DNA of 64,000 nucleotides from Nitrospirota bacterium (GTDB taxonomy: Bacteria > Nitrospirota > UBA9217): the NCBI GenBank assembly GCA_029858565.1, contig JAOUEV010000005.1:47739-111738 (forward strand), given 5' to 3'. The notes beneath the pieces are model-generated. The model searched no databases and had not been told where the DNA came from. It saw nothing but the letters and a program-made list of their open reading frames with translations. The position numbers were made by a program, and so were the translations under genes. This document shows, piece after piece, positions 29,552 through 39,251 of this stretch. Each line of letters starts with the position of its first letter. The stretch's first letter is position 1.

Positions 29552-30654
29552 AGCTTCGCCATCCTCCAGAATATCCCGTTCCCGTCAAAGAGGAGCATCC
29601 AGGCCGCGGTCAGCACCAGGCAGGCGAAGGAGATCGGGACGAAGTATTTCCAGCACATGGCCATCATCTGATCGATCCGGAGACGCGGCAGGGTCCAGCG
29701 CACCCAGATCGTCAGGAGGCAGAGCGGCGCGGCCTTGGCAAAAAAGACCGCCACCATCACGAGCTGCCAGCCCAGGCCGCTTGCGTAGGGGTCCCTGCCG
29801 ATGTTCCCGCCGCCCAGGAATACGGCGGCCGCGAGCGCCGCGGTGATGAAGATGCTCGAAAACTCCGCTGCAAAGAACAGGGCGAAGCGCATGCCCGAAT
29901 ACTCCACGTTGTACCCCGACACCAGCTCCGATTCAGCCTCGGGAAAATCGAAGGGCGTGCGGTTCATCTCCGCCAGACCGGAGATGAAAAAGATGATGAA
30001 TGCAACAACAGTAAAGGGATTGTGGAACAGGAACCATTGCCACGGCCAGGGTCCCTGGGCCATGACGATCTCCTGGAGCGAGAACGTGCCCGCGATCAGC
30101 ACCACGGTCAAGAGCGAAAGCGCCGTGGGGATCTCGTAGCTGATGATCTGGGCAGCAGAGCGGATGCCGCCCAGCAGCGCCCATTTGTTGTTCGACGCCC
30201 AGCCGGACATGAGGAATCCGACCACCAGAAGGGAACTCACGACGATGATGAATATCAGCCCGATGTTCAGGTCCGCGACCACGAAGGAGCCGCCGAAAGG
30301 GATCACGAGCGACGCCAGGACCGTTGAGGAGTAGACCAGATAGGGCGCGAGCTTGAAAAGTTTCTTGTCCGCCGCATCGGGGATGATGTCCTCCTTGAGC
30401 AGCAGTTTGACGCCGTCCACCGGGAACTGGAGCAGGCCCCAGGGTCCCACGCGGTTCGGCCCGACGCGGTTCTGGATATCCGCCGAGATCTTGCGCTCCA
30501 GGTAGGTGAGCATGCCCGCGATCATGCTCACGATCCCGATCACAGCCCCGCAGGGGACGGCGTAGGCCAGCAGCGTGATGACCATATCCGGCACGCCGTA
30601 GCCGCTGAGTGCAGGCTCAATGTTTTTATATATTTGATCTGCCGCGCTGTACAC
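29548..30654 (-). CDS. nuoH: NADH-quinone oxidoreductase subunit H
   Basis: YLERKISADIQNRVGPNRVGPWGLLQFPVDGVKLLLKEDIIP...AEMNRTPFDFPEAESELVSGYNVEYSGM. Confidence 0.97.
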   Translation of the reverse strand: MYSAADQIYKNIEPALSGYGVPDMVITLLAYAVPCGAVIGIVSMIAGMLTYLERKISADIQNRVGPNRVGPWGLLQFPVDGVKLLLKEDIIPDAADKKLFKLAPYLVYSSTVLASLVIPFGGSFVVADLNIGLIFIIVVSSLLVVGFLMSGWASNNKWALLGGIRSAAQIISYEIPTALSLLTVVLIAGTFSLQEIVMAQGPWPWQWFLFHNPFTVVAFIIFFISGLAEMNRTPFDFPEAESELVSGYNVEYSGMRFALFFAAEFSSIFITAALAAAVFLGGGNIGRDPYASGLGWQLVMVAVFFAKAAPLCLLTIWVRWTLPRLRIDQMMAMCWKYFVPISFACLVLTAAWMLLFDGNGIFWRMAKL

Positions 30655-30691
30655 AGGTGCTCCTTACCCCTTACGTCTTACGTTTCACGAT

Positions 30692-31816
30692 TTATCTATC
30701 TATTTCCGGAGCCACCACGTCCAGGCTGCCGATGATCGCCACCAGGTCCGCCACCATGACACCCTGGCTGATATGCTCGATGATTGTCATGGACGAGAAC
30801 GAGCCGGTCCTGATCTTGATCCGGAAGGGATTCTTCTTTCCGTCGCTGATGACGTAGAACCCCAGTTCGCCCCGGGGACACTCGGTCCGGACGTAGATCT
30901 CGCCCGCCGGCACCGTGAAAAGCTTCGGCAGTTTTGTCCTGATCTCGCCGTCCTGAGGCAGCCGGTCCAGGGCCTGGCGGATGATCCTGCAGGACTGGAC
31001 AACCTCCTCGATCCGGATGAAGTACCGGTCGTAACTGTCCCCGAGCGTCCCGTATTTCCCTCTGCCGACCGGGATGTCGAAATCAAAGCGGTCGTAGATC
31101 GAATAGGATTCGTCCTTCCGGAGGTCGAAGGCGACGCCGGAAGCGCGCAGGTTCGGTCCGGTCAGGGTGTAGTCGTTCGCTGTTTCCGCGGAAATGACGC
31201 CGACATTCGCCAGCCGGTTGATCAGGATGGTGTTGAAGGAGATCAGCTCATTGAACTCCTCCACGAACTCGTATTCAAGATGATCGACAAAGGCCCGGCA
31301 CTTTTCCGCGAATCCCGGCGGCAGGTCCTGGGCCACGCCGCCGATGCGCACGTAGTTGTGCGTCAGCCGCGCTCCGCAGAGCATTTCGATCAAATCGTTG
31401 AAGGTCTCCCGTTCCCGCAGCGCGTGCACAAAGGGCGTGACCGCGCCCAGGTCCAACAGCAGCGCGCCGAAGCCGATGAAATGGCTCGCGATGCGCGAAA
31501 GCTCCGCCGCGATCACGCGCAGATACTCTGCCTTTTCCGGGACCGCGACCCCTGCCAGCCGCTCCACCGCCACGGCATACCCCAGGTTGCAGTTGACCGA
31601 CGCCACGTAATCGATGCGGTCCGTGTAGGGCATGAACCCCTGCCAGGTGACCCGCTCGGCGATCTTCTCGATGCCCCGGTGCAGGAACCCGATATCCGGG
31701 GTTGCCTTCACCATCATTTCGCCGTCGGTCTGGAGGATGAAGCGCAGCACGCCGTGCGTGCTCGGATGGTGGGGCCCCATGTTCAGGACCATTTCCTGGG
31801 TAGAGTATTTGGACAT
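30692..31816 (-). CDS. nuoD: NADH-quinone oxidoreductase subunit D
   Basis: MGPHHPSTHGVLRFILQTDGE...DIGFLHRGIEKIAE; C-terminal DPDR-like LDVVAPEIDR. Confidence 0.97.
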   Translation of the reverse strand: MSKYSTQEMVLNMGPHHPSTHGVLRFILQTDGEMMVKATPDIGFLHRGIEKIAERVTWQGFMPYTDRIDYVASVNCNLGYAVAVERLAGVAVPEKAEYLRVIAAELSRIASHFIGFGALLLDLGAVTPFVHALRERETFNDLIEMLCGARLTHNYVRIGGVAQDLPPGFAEKCRAFVDHLEYEFVEEFNELISFNTILINRLANVGVISAETANDYTLTGPNLRASGVAFDLRKDESYSIYDRFDFDIPVGRGKYGTLGDSYDRYFIRIEEVVQSCRIIRQALDRLPQDGEIRTKLPKLFTVPAGEIYVRTECPRGELGFYVISDGKKNPFRIKIRTGSFSSMTIIEHISQGVMVADLVAIIGSLDVVAPEIDR

Positions 31817-31817
31817 A

Positions 31818-32399
31818 TTATTTCGGATTTCGGATTGCGGATTTCGGATTTAAAGTCGTTATATGTTCGATTGTTTCACTCACGCCGCATTCCGCATTCG
31901 ACAACCCGCAATCGAGAAGGTCTTCACGGGCAGTTTCAATACCGTTGTAGCTCGTCGGATACACGTAATCCTTCCGGAGCGGATAGCCCTCCCAATCCTC
32001 CGGCAGCAGCAGCCGCTTCATATTGGAATGGCCGGTAAACCGGATGCCGAGCAGGTCAAAGGTCTCGCGCTCGTACCAGCCGATGCCGGGGAACGCCCGC
32101 TCCAGGCTCGGAATTTCCGGCTGCTTCCGGTCGAGAAAAACCCTGACCGTGATCTTCGCCCTATGGACCTGCGAGTAAAGATTGTAGATCACCGCCATCC
32201 GGTCGCCGTAATCCACGCCAAGATGGTTCATGAGCGTCGAGAAACCGAGCGCCGGGTCGTTCTTGAGCGTTCCGAGGGACGCAATGAAATCCTTCAGGTC
32301 CAGAACAACCATCAGGTCGTTGTTCTTCATGGCCTCCATCGACCGGACGGACGCGCCAAGCTTCGCTGAGATCAGGTTTTGCAGCTTCTCCTGCGCCAT
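31818..32399 (-). CDS. nuoC: NADH-quinone oxidoreductase subunit C, with repeat-encoded C-terminal tail
   Basis: ERETFDLLGIRFTGHSNMKRLLLPEDWEGYPLRKDYVYP; start 32399 (MAQEKLQNL). Confidence 0.94.
   Translation of the reverse strand: MAQEKLQNLISAKLGASVRSMEAMKNNDLMVVLDLKDFIASLGTLKNDPALGFSTLMNHLGVDYGDRMAVIYNLYSQVHRAKITVRVFLDRKQPEIPSLERAFPGIGWYERETFDLLGIRFTGHSNMKRLLLPEDWEGYPLRKDYVYPTSYNGIETAREDLLDCGLSNAECGVSETIEHITTLNPKSAIRNPK
31821..31917. repeat. CGGATT / GCATTCC short-unit repeats overlapping nuoC 3' end
   Basis: ttcggatttcggattgcggatttcggatt (31822-31850) and gccgcattccgcattcgacaacccgcaatcga (~31884-31915). Confidence 0.85.
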
Positions 32400-32401
32400 G
32401 T

Positions 32402-32905
32402 TCAAGCTTCCTTTTTGAGGAAGTACCTCTCCTTCTTGATCTTTTCCTGCACTTTCATCAGCGCCTCGGTCAACGCCTCGGGCCTCGGCGGGCACCCGGG
32501 CAAATACACGTCCACGGGCAGGATCTTGTCCACGCCGCGCACCACCGAATAACTCAGGTCAAAGGGGCCGCCGCAGTTCGCGCAGCTGCCCATGGCGATC
32601 ACGTACTTGGGCTCGGCCATCTGCTCGTACAGACGGCGGAGCCGCGGGGCCATCTTGAGCGTCACCGTGCCCGCCACGATCATGAGATCCGACTGACGCG
32701 GCGTTGCCCGGAACAGGGACCCGAAACGGTCGATGTCCGCCCGGGGACCGCCGGTCTGCATCAGCTCGATGGAGCAGCAGGCAAGGCCCATGAGGAGATA
32801 CCAGAGCGAGTTCGCCCGGGCAAGGTTCACGGCCTGGTCGATCGTGGTCAGGACCGGCTCGGAATCGCCGGGCAGCCGGTTCACGATGTTGAAACGCTCA
32901 AGCAT
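32402..32905 (-). CDS. nuoB: NADH-quinone oxidoreductase subunit B
   Basis: [19 protein letters not shown]...[39 protein letters not shown]. Confidence 0.97.
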   Translation of the reverse strand: MLERFNIVNRLPGDSEPVLTTIDQAVNLARANSLWYLLMGLACCSIELMQTGGPRADIDRFGSLFRATPRQSDLMIVAGTVTLKMAPRLRRLYEQMAEPKYVIAMGSCANCGGPFDLSYSVVRGVDKILPVDVYLPGCPPRPEALTEALMKVQEKIKKERYFLKKEA

Positions 32906-33434
32906 CGTCCTTCTCCTCCTCCCGGGGCAGTGACGCCAGCCGGGCGTTGATGCGCGCCTGGACCTCCGCGAGCCGCGCCTTGCCCCGCTCGCGCGCCTGC
33001 CCGGCCATCCAGTCCTTCAGGGTCGTTATGTTCCCCTCCACGCGAAGCTGTTTTCGCACGCCCCGGAGCCATTCGAGGTATCCGTTCTTCCAGGCATACA
33101 CCAAACCGAGGAACAGCACCGCGGCGAACACGAAGATCTCCAGGAACACCGTCGCCCCGTTCCCCGCCAGGAGAGCGTCCCGGAACCGCGCGATCACCGG
33201 AAAGATCAGGATGATTTCCACGTCGAAGATGATGAAAAGGATTGCGATCAGGTAAAACCGGGCGTTGAAGTTGAGCCATCCCGAACCCACCGGCTCCTCG
33301 CCGCACTCGTAGGTCGCGTTCTTTTCGGCATTGGGCCTGCGCGGCGCAAGTATCTTCACGAGCGACATGGTCAGAAATACAAACAAAAGCCCGGCGCAGA
33401 AAAAAACAAAGATATTTCCGTAAACATTCAGCAT
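32898..33434 (-). CDS. nuoA: NADH-quinone oxidoreductase subunit A, extended C-terminus
   Basis: [41 protein letters not shown], then ~60 extra charged residues. Confidence 0.95.
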   Translation of the reverse strand: MLNVYGNIFVFFCAGLLFVFLTMSLVKILAPRRPNAEKNATYECGEEPVGSGWLNFNARFYLIAILFIIFDVEIILIFPVIARFRDALLAGNGATVFLEIFVFAAVLFLGLVYAWKNGYLEWLRGVRKQLRVEGNITTLKDWMAGQARERGKARLAEVQARINARLASLPREEEKDDA

Positions 33435-33641
33435 GGGATTGATCCCCTGAGAGCACAGGCAAATCAGGATTTTCCAGACCCCTTTTCTGCAACGTTACCA
33501 TAGAACGGCGTTCCGGAGAAATTTATTATTTTAATGTGAAAATTAGATTGTCCTCAGGAAAAAGAGGCGTGTGAAAAAAAGTAACGCGACAGCGGGACAG
33601 TGGCGAGCTCTCTTACCCATGGCGGGGCAAAGCGAGTTCGC

Positions 33642-33860
33642 TCATTTGCAGCCCGCGCAGGACGATGATGAGCATCCGCTGCATCCCGAGGAACTTCCTG
33701 AGGAAGGGTCTCCCGAACCCTTCCCCAGACCGAACTTCGAGAGCCGCTTCTGTGTTTCTTTTGAACCGCAGAAAGGACACTCGACCACGGGATTCGAGCC
33801 GAAGACCAGTTTCTCGAAGCATTTGCCGCAGGCAGCGCATTGATATTCGTAGATAGGCAT
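33642..33860 (-). CDS. FmdB family zinc ribbon protein (second copy)
   Basis: MPIYEYQCAACGKCFEKLVFGSNPVVECPFCGS. Confidence 0.92.
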   Translation of the reverse strand: MPIYEYQCAACGKCFEKLVFGSNPVVECPFCGSKETQKRLSKFGLGKGSGDPSSGSSSGCSGCSSSSCAGCK

Positions 33861-33867
33861 GACACCA

Positions 33868-33985
33868 AGAGCAGGATTAATGAACACAGAGAAGGATCAC
33901 AGGGTTAAGGATTAAACAGGGCCCAATCTCTACGCCCCCTCATCTCCGACCTTTAATCCTCTAATCCTTGTTCACTTAATCCACC
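33868..33985. repeat. Imperfect inverted repeat, GGATTAA / TTAATCC units
   Basis: aggattaatgaacacagagaaggatcacagggttaaggattaaac ... cctttaatcctctaatccttgttcacttaatcc. Confidence 0.7.
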
Positions 33986-33992
33986 TACTCCT

Positions 33993-34637
33993 TTACTTAC
34001 CCAGCTTCTTCCAGTCCGCCAGGAATTTCTCGATCCCGATGTCCGTCAGGGGATGCTTCACCAGCTGATCGATCACGCTGAAGGGGATCGTGGCGATGTG
34101 CGCGCCGGCCATGGCAGCGTCGACCACGTGCAGCGGATTCCGGACGCTCGCGACGATGATCTCGGTCCCATATCCGTAATTATTGTAGATGGCGACAATC
34201 TGGCGCACCAGGTCCATGCCGTAGTGGCTGATATCATCAAGTCTGCCCACGAAAGGGCTGACGTATGCCGCGCCTACCTTTGCCGCGAGCAGGGCCTGCA
34301 TGGGCGAGAACACCAGCGTCATGTTCACCCTGATGTTCTTTTCCGCGAGCACCTTCGTGGCCTTCAGGCCGTCCCTGGTCATGGGCAGTTTCACCACGAT
34401 GTTCTTGTGGATCTTCGCCAGGTCCTCGCCTTCGGCGATCATGTCGTCGGCTTTCAGGCTCACGGCCTCGGCGCTGATCGGGCCGTCGACGATCGTACAG
34501 ATCTCATTGATGACCTGCTTGAAATCCCGGCCTTCCTTCGCGATGAGCGAAGGATTCGTGGTCACCCCGTCCACCACGCCCAGGCTCGCTGCTTCCTTGA
34601 TCTCTTTGACATTGGCGGTATCGATGAAGAATTTCAT
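33993..34637 (-). CDS. Transaldolase / fructose-6-phosphate aldolase family
   Basis: [36 protein letters not shown]...[12 protein letters not shown]. Confidence 0.96.
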   Translation of the reverse strand: MKFFIDTANVKEIKEAASLGVVDGVTTNPSLIAKEGRDFKQVINEICTIVDGPISAEAVSLKADDMIAEGEDLAKIHKNIVVKLPMTRDGLKATKVLAEKNIRVNMTLVFSPMQALLAAKVGAAYVSPFVGRLDDISHYGMDLVRQIVAIYNNYGYGTEIIVASVRNPLHVVDAAMAGAHIATIPFSVIDQLVKHPLTDIGIEKFLADWKKLGK

Positions 34638-34700
34638 GGTTTATTCGTTCTCCTCTAATATAGTTCTTGGCCTTACACCTCTTGTATCACGATTACTTTC

Positions 34701-35996
34701 TTAATTTCTCACCTTCTCAATTTCTCGGTCTTCCGCACTTTGCACTCCGCACTCCGCACTTCGAAGCGCAGCTTCGATGACCTGCACCGTATGCATGACC
34801 GCAACTTCCGCTCCTTCCAGCCTCAGACTGTCGGCGATCTGCATCCTGCAGCCGGGACAGCCGGTAAGCACGGTCGCGGCGCCCGTGGCGATGATGTCGC
34901 GGGCCTTTGATCTTCCTATGCCGCGGGACAGGGCCGGATGAACCGCTCGCATCAGGCCGCCGAACCCGCAGCACTGATCAGGACGATCCATTTCCACCAG
35001 CATCACGCCGGGGATGCGCCGAACGACGCTCCGCGCCGTCTTTGCCAGACCCTGTCCCCGCCCCAGATGGCAGGGGTCATGCCAGGTAATGCGGCCGTGC
35101 AGAGGGGTGCTCAGGTCGCTGGCTGCTAGCTTGTCCGCAAGGAACTCGTGGATGTCCATCACCGCAGCCGGCCTGATCCCCGACCGCGAGAGCAGTTCGG
35201 GATAGTCACGCTTGAACGTCATACCGCAGGACGCGCAGGCCGTGACAACAGCTTCGGCATCGAGCGCAGCCAGCACGCGGGTATTCTGTTCCGCCAGATT
35301 CCTGGCACCATCCCGATCGCCCAGGGACAGGAACGGTCTTCCGCAGCATTTCAGATCGTCAGGGATGACAACATGGTAACCGAGGTGTTCAAGCACAGCC
35401 GCCGTGGACTGTTGAATATCCTGTTGAAAGTGTCTGATCGCGCACCCGGGATAAAAAATGACTTTTTTCCTCGCGGCAACCTGTTGACCGCTTCCATTCC
35501 GCATTCCGTAGTCCGCATTCCGAATCTTCCTGCTACCCTGCCCCGCGCCGCCACCTGCCACGGATCCCTTGCTGAAATGGAGCGCCACCGGCGCAAGCCA
35601 CGAAAGGGAGCGCATTACCGCCTCATGCCGGAGCGCGCCAGCCAGCACCGACTGAACAATTCCGGCGCCGGACTCCTGGACAGCCTGTTCTTTGGCCGCC
35701 AGAATGATGCTCGTCACCGGCACCCCGCTCGCGCACTGTCCTTCGCATGCCATGCACCCGGCGCACGTGGCAAGACGGTCCTGGTACAGGTCCGACACCG
35801 CCAGTCGCCCGTCCAGGACTGCCTCGATCAAGGCGATGCGGCCGCGCGGCGACTGAGACTCCCGCCGGTCCTGCCGGAAGCTTGGGCAAACCGCGCTGCA
35901 GGCCCCGCATTTCACGCACCGGGAAATATCCTTCCGATAATTTTCTAAGGGATTTTGATGAGTTCTCTTCCGCACTTCGCACTCCGCACTTCGCAC
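34701..35996 (-). CDS. (Fe-S)-binding CCG-domain oxidoreductase subunit, GlcF-like
   Basis: CVKCGACSAVCPSF, CAGCMACEGQC, CCGRPFLSLGD, CCGFGGLMR. Confidence 0.88.
   Translation of the reverse strand: MRSAECEVRKRTHQNPLENYRKDISRCVKCGACSAVCPSFRQDRRESQSPRGRIALIEAVLDGRLAVSDLYQDRLATCAGCMACEGQCASGVPVTSIILAAKEQAVQESGAGIVQSVLAGALRHEAVMRSLSWLAPVALHFSKGSVAGGGAGQGSRKIRNADYGMRNGSGQQVAARKKVIFYPGCAIRHFQQDIQQSTAAVLEHLGYHVVIPDDLKCCGRPFLSLGDRDGARNLAEQNTRVLAALDAEAVVTACASCGMTFKRDYPELLSRSGIRPAAVMDIHEFLADKLAASDLSTPLHGRITWHDPCHLGRGQGLAKTARSVVRRIPGVMLVEMDRPDQCCGFGGLMRAVHPALSRGIGRSKARDIIATGAATVLTGCPGCRMQIADSLRLEGAEVAVMHTVQVIEAALRSAECGVQSAEDREIEKVRN
34732..34762. repeat. GCACTCC/GCACTTC short-unit repeat overlapping 3' end of GlcF-like gene
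   Basis: cttccgcactttgcactccgcactccgcactt. Confidence 0.85.
35493..35527. repeat. GCATTCC short-unit repeat inside GlcF-like CDS
   Basis: cattccgcattccgtagtccgcattccgaatc; encodes RNADYGMRN. Confidence 0.8.
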
Positions 35997-35999
35997 TGG
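35968..35999. repeat. GCACTTC/GCACTCC repeat at 5' end of GlcF-like ORF
   Basis: ttccgcacttcgcactccgcacttcgcactgg. Confidence 0.85.
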
Positions 36000-36001
36000 T
36001 T

Positions 36002-36628
36002 TTACGGCAGTATCGTCACCGGCGTGCCGAGCGACACGATGCTGAACAGTTCATCCACATCGGTGTTGGCCAGGGCGATGCATCCGTCGGTCCAGTTGTC
36101 CTTGGCGGCCAGTGCGGCCCGGTCCCCCTGGAGCCTGCCATGGATCCCGACCGCGCCGCCAAGCCTTGTTTCCCAGGGCGGCTGCTTCCCTTCCGCAGCG
36201 GACCGCTGAATCTCGCTGTATTCCCGCACGGAGATCATGCCTTTCCGCAATCCCCGCTCAGCGTGCTTCAGGCTGGGATAGCTCAAGCCCATGAACTTGT
36301 AGAACCGTTTGCTGTGGTTCATGGTGCAAATATAGAAATCGCCTTCAGGCGTTCTGCGGTCGCCGATGCGCTCCTTGTCGCCTTCGGCAAATCCCTTTCC
36401 GAACACCGCGGGATAGGTCTTGATGGGGATGTCGCCCTTGTACAGGGTGAGGGAGTAATGGGATTTCCAGATAACGATAGCCGGATCGCCGGGCAGCGAG
36501 GAGAAGAGGGAAATAAAGGCCGCTGTGTTGGTACCTGGATCATCGGGGACCGGCGCGAGGACCGCAACCGCCGCCAGTGCCACGATGAACCGGACGAAGA
36601 ACGAGAGATATTTCCAGAACACCGCCAT
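36002..36628 (-). CDS. L,D-transpeptidase (YkuD) family protein
   Basis: GDRRTPEGDFYICTMN...GGAVGIHGRL...NWTDGCIALANTDVDELFSIV. Confidence 0.92.
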   Translation of the reverse strand: MAVFWKYLSFFVRFIVALAAVAVLAPVPDDPGTNTAAFISLFSSLPGDPAIVIWKSHYSLTLYKGDIPIKTYPAVFGKGFAEGDKERIGDRRTPEGDFYICTMNHSKRFYKFMGLSYPSLKHAERGLRKGMISVREYSEIQRSAAEGKQPPWETRLGGAVGIHGRLQGDRAALAAKDNWTDGCIALANTDVDELFSIVSLGTPVTILP

Positions 36629-36639
36629 GGTCCGCTCCG

Positions 36640-36897
36640 TCAGCGCCGCCGCAGCCGCTCGTACTCGTCGGCGCAGTGCGTACTGCAAAAATGCGTCGGC
36701 GCGCCGCTGATCCGGCGAATAACAGCCCGTCCCTTGACCACATAGGTCCGGCACTGCGGATCAAGCACCATCTCTTCGCCAGGCAGACGACCGGTATCCG
36801 AGGGATCCTGCGCCGCCCGTACAGCGGCCCGGAACACCGTTTTGACCGCCTGGTACAGGACCGCGAAGAGAATGAACAGGAGGATCGCTCGGATCAT
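36640..36897 (-). CDS. Small membrane-anchored Cys-motif protein (PP0621/TRASH-like)
   Basis: N-terminal TM MIRAILLFILFAVLY then MVLDPQCRTYV...FCSTHCADEY. Confidence 0.7.
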   Translation of the reverse strand: MIRAILLFILFAVLYQAVKTVFRAAVRAAQDPSDTGRLPGEEMVLDPQCRTYVVKGRAVIRRISGAPTHFCSTHCADEYERLRRR

Positions 36898-37475
36898 GGT
36901 GACTGCTTCCGCAGCGCCTGCCGGTAGGCGTGCAGGGAACTCTTGATCGTGTCCGCCTGAGGATGTTTTGGCGCGATATGGAGGAGCTGGTCCCACGCCG
37001 CTATGGCCTTACGGTAATCCTTCTTGTCCTGACCGTACACAACACCCAGGTTGAACAGCGCGTTCTGATGTCCCGGCTCTATGGAAACGGCCCGTTCATA
37101 GGTCTCGATCGCTTTGTCGATCATTCCCAGGCTCCGGTAGCTTGTCCCCATATCGGTCATCACATCAGCGCTGTGAGGATCGATCGTGAGCGCCTGTTCA
37201 TAATAATGGATCGCGCCCTTCCATTGGTGCGCGTCGTAGTAGGCGTTCCCCAGTGCGATCACCGCGGCGAGATTGTGCGGGTCCTCGGCCAGGATCGAAC
37301 GATACTCATCGATCAGCCCCTGGTAATACGGCGTAGTGGCTTCCGGGGCAGCGGACCTTTCCTGCCTGCTGTCGTCGCCCGCGGCCGTCCGGTCCTGACG
37401 CTTGCACGATGCGCCAGCAGCCAGGGCGAACACGAGGACAACCGCGACGCCTTGTTGTAGATTAGGAATGTTCAT
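36894..37475 (-). CDS. Tetratricopeptide repeat protein
   Basis: LAAVIALGNAYYDAHQWKGAIHYYEQALTIDPHSADVMTDMGTSYRSLGMIDKAIETYERAVSIEPGHQNALFNLGVVY. Confidence 0.88.
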   Translation of the reverse strand: MNIPNLQQGVAVVLVFALAAGASCKRQDRTAAGDDSRQERSAAPEATTPYYQGLIDEYRSILAEDPHNLAAVIALGNAYYDAHQWKGAIHYYEQALTIDPHSADVMTDMGTSYRSLGMIDKAIETYERAVSIEPGHQNALFNLGVVYGQDKKDYRKAIAAWDQLLHIAPKHPQADTIKSSLHAYRQALRKQSP

Positions 37476-37518
37476 CCCCTGTGAGATACCTTTTCTCCGG
37501 ACGCCCTGCCGGTTCGGA

Positions 37519-39078
37519 TCAATGGCGGAAATGACGCATCTTGGTGAAGATCATGGCGATACCGTGCTCGTCCGCCGCCTTGATCACTTCCTCGTCCTTG
37601 AGCGATCCACCCGGCTGGATCACCGCGGTGATCCCCGCTTTTGCCGCTTCGTCGAGCCCGTCGCGGAAGGGGAAGAATGCGTCCGATGCCAGGACCGTGC
37701 CCTTGAGCGGCGACTGCGCCTTCAGGACAGCGATCCTGACCGAGTCGAGCCTGCTCATCTGGCCCGCGCCGATCCCCACGGTCCGGTCCTTGGTCGTGAA
37801 CACGATGGCGTTGGACTTTACGTGCTTGCACACCTTCCAGGCAAAAGCGAGCCCCGCGTACTCATCCTCGGTGGGCTTGCGCTTCGTAGCGACCAGGAGC
37901 GCCTTCACATCGCTGATCGTGCCAAGGTCCCGGTCCTGGTAGATCAGGCCGCCGACGACCTTTTTCAGGTCCATACCCTCGGGCGTCCCGGAGATCTTCG
38001 GACCGATGTCCAGAACCCGGACGTCCTTCTTTTTCTTCAACTCCTCAAGCGCGTCAGGCGCGAACTCGGGAGCCACGACCACTTCCACGAATGTGGCCGT
38101 CAGCTCCCTGGCGGTCTCCGCGTCCACCAGTCGGTTGAAGGCGATCACGCCGCCGAACGCGGACACGGGATCGCAGTCACGGGCCTTGCGGTAAGCCTCG
38201 ACAAGCGTATTTCCCGTGGCCACGCCGCAGGGATTGTTATGCTTCACGATCACCGCCGCGGTCCCGCCGTACTCCTTGGCAAGTTCCAGCGCGCTGTTCG
38301 CGTCAAGATAGTTATTGAAGGACATTTCCTTGCCCTGGAGCTGCCGGGCATGGGCCACGCAGGGTTCCTTCACGCCGAATTCCCGGTAGAACGCTCCCTG
38401 CTGATGCGGATTCTCGCCGTAGCGCAGGTTCTGGACCTTCTCGAGCTGAAGCGTCAGGATGTTGGGAAAACGCGTCTTCTCGTCGTCGGGAACCTGCTTC
38501 TCCATCCATGCCGAGATTGCGCTGTCGTAGCGTGCAGTGTGCAGGAACACGGTCCGGCAAAGCTCGAACTTGGTCTTGGCGGACACCTCGCCGGACGTTT
38601 TGATCTCTTCGAGCACCCGGCCGTAATCCCGGGGCGAGACCACCACAGCGACGTCACGATGGTTCTTGGCAGCCGACCGGAGCATGGTCGGCCCGCCGAT
38701 GTCGATATTCTCGATGGCGTCCTCAAAGGTCACGCCCGGCTTGGCAACGGTCTGTTCAAAGGGGTAGAGGTTCACGACCACCAGGTCGATGGGCTGGATG
38801 CCGTGCTGGTTCATCTGCTTCACATGCTCGGGATTGCTCCGGATGCCCAGGAGGCCTCCATGCACCTTCGGATGCAGGGTCTTGACGCGGCCATCGAGCA
38901 TCTCGGGGAATCCGGTGAACTCCGATACATCCTTGACCGGAACGCCTCCGTCGCGCAGCATCTTCGCGGTGCCGCCGGTGGACAGGATCTCGATCCCGAG
39001 CTTCGCCAGTTCCTTTGCAAAGTCCAGGACGCCTTCTTTGTGAGAGACACTGATAAGCGCGCGCGTTACTTTACCCAC
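37519..39078 (-). CDS. purH: Bifunctional AICAR formyltransferase/IMP cyclohydrolase
   Basis: RALISVSHKEGVLDFAKELAKLGIEILSTGGTAKMLRD...IDIGGPTMLRSAAKNH...VKHNNPCGVA. Confidence 0.98.
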   Translation of the reverse strand: MGKVTRALISVSHKEGVLDFAKELAKLGIEILSTGGTAKMLRDGGVPVKDVSEFTGFPEMLDGRVKTLHPKVHGGLLGIRSNPEHVKQMNQHGIQPIDLVVVNLYPFEQTVAKPGVTFEDAIENIDIGGPTMLRSAAKNHRDVAVVVSPRDYGRVLEEIKTSGEVSAKTKFELCRTVFLHTARYDSAISAWMEKQVPDDEKTRFPNILTLQLEKVQNLRYGENPHQQGAFYREFGVKEPCVAHARQLQGKEMSFNNYLDANSALELAKEYGGTAAVIVKHNNPCGVATGNTLVEAYRKARDCDPVSAFGGVIAFNRLVDAETARELTATFVEVVVAPEFAPDALEELKKKKDVRVLDIGPKISGTPEGMDLKKVVGGLIYQDRDLGTISDVKALLVATKRKPTEDEYAGLAFAWKVCKHVKSNAIVFTTKDRTVGIGAGQMSRLDSVRIAVLKAQSPLKGTVLASDAFFPFRDGLDEAAKAGITAVIQPGGSLKDEEVIKAADEHGIAMIFTKMRHFRH

Positions 39079-39251
39079 GATGAGGTACCTCCGGAGGGGC
39101 TTGATGCACTGCAGAATGTGTAAAATTGTAACCGGAAAACAAGGGTAAAGTCAATTTATATAAAGCAGACAGCGGGCGCAGAAGCCTGATCTTCGCGGTG
39201 TTCTGGCATGAACTTTCTCGTCCATGTGATCGTCCCTGCTCCTGCGGTTCG

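Noticed and set aside
30773-32038. 421-aa plus-strand ORF
   Set aside because: Antisense to nuoD/nuoC.
34732-36000. Short repeats as a possible CRISPR array
   Set aside because: Units are 8-9 nt, imperfect, contiguous and without spacers; no cas genes nearby.
37402-39123. 573-aa plus-strand ORF
   Set aside because: Antisense to purH.
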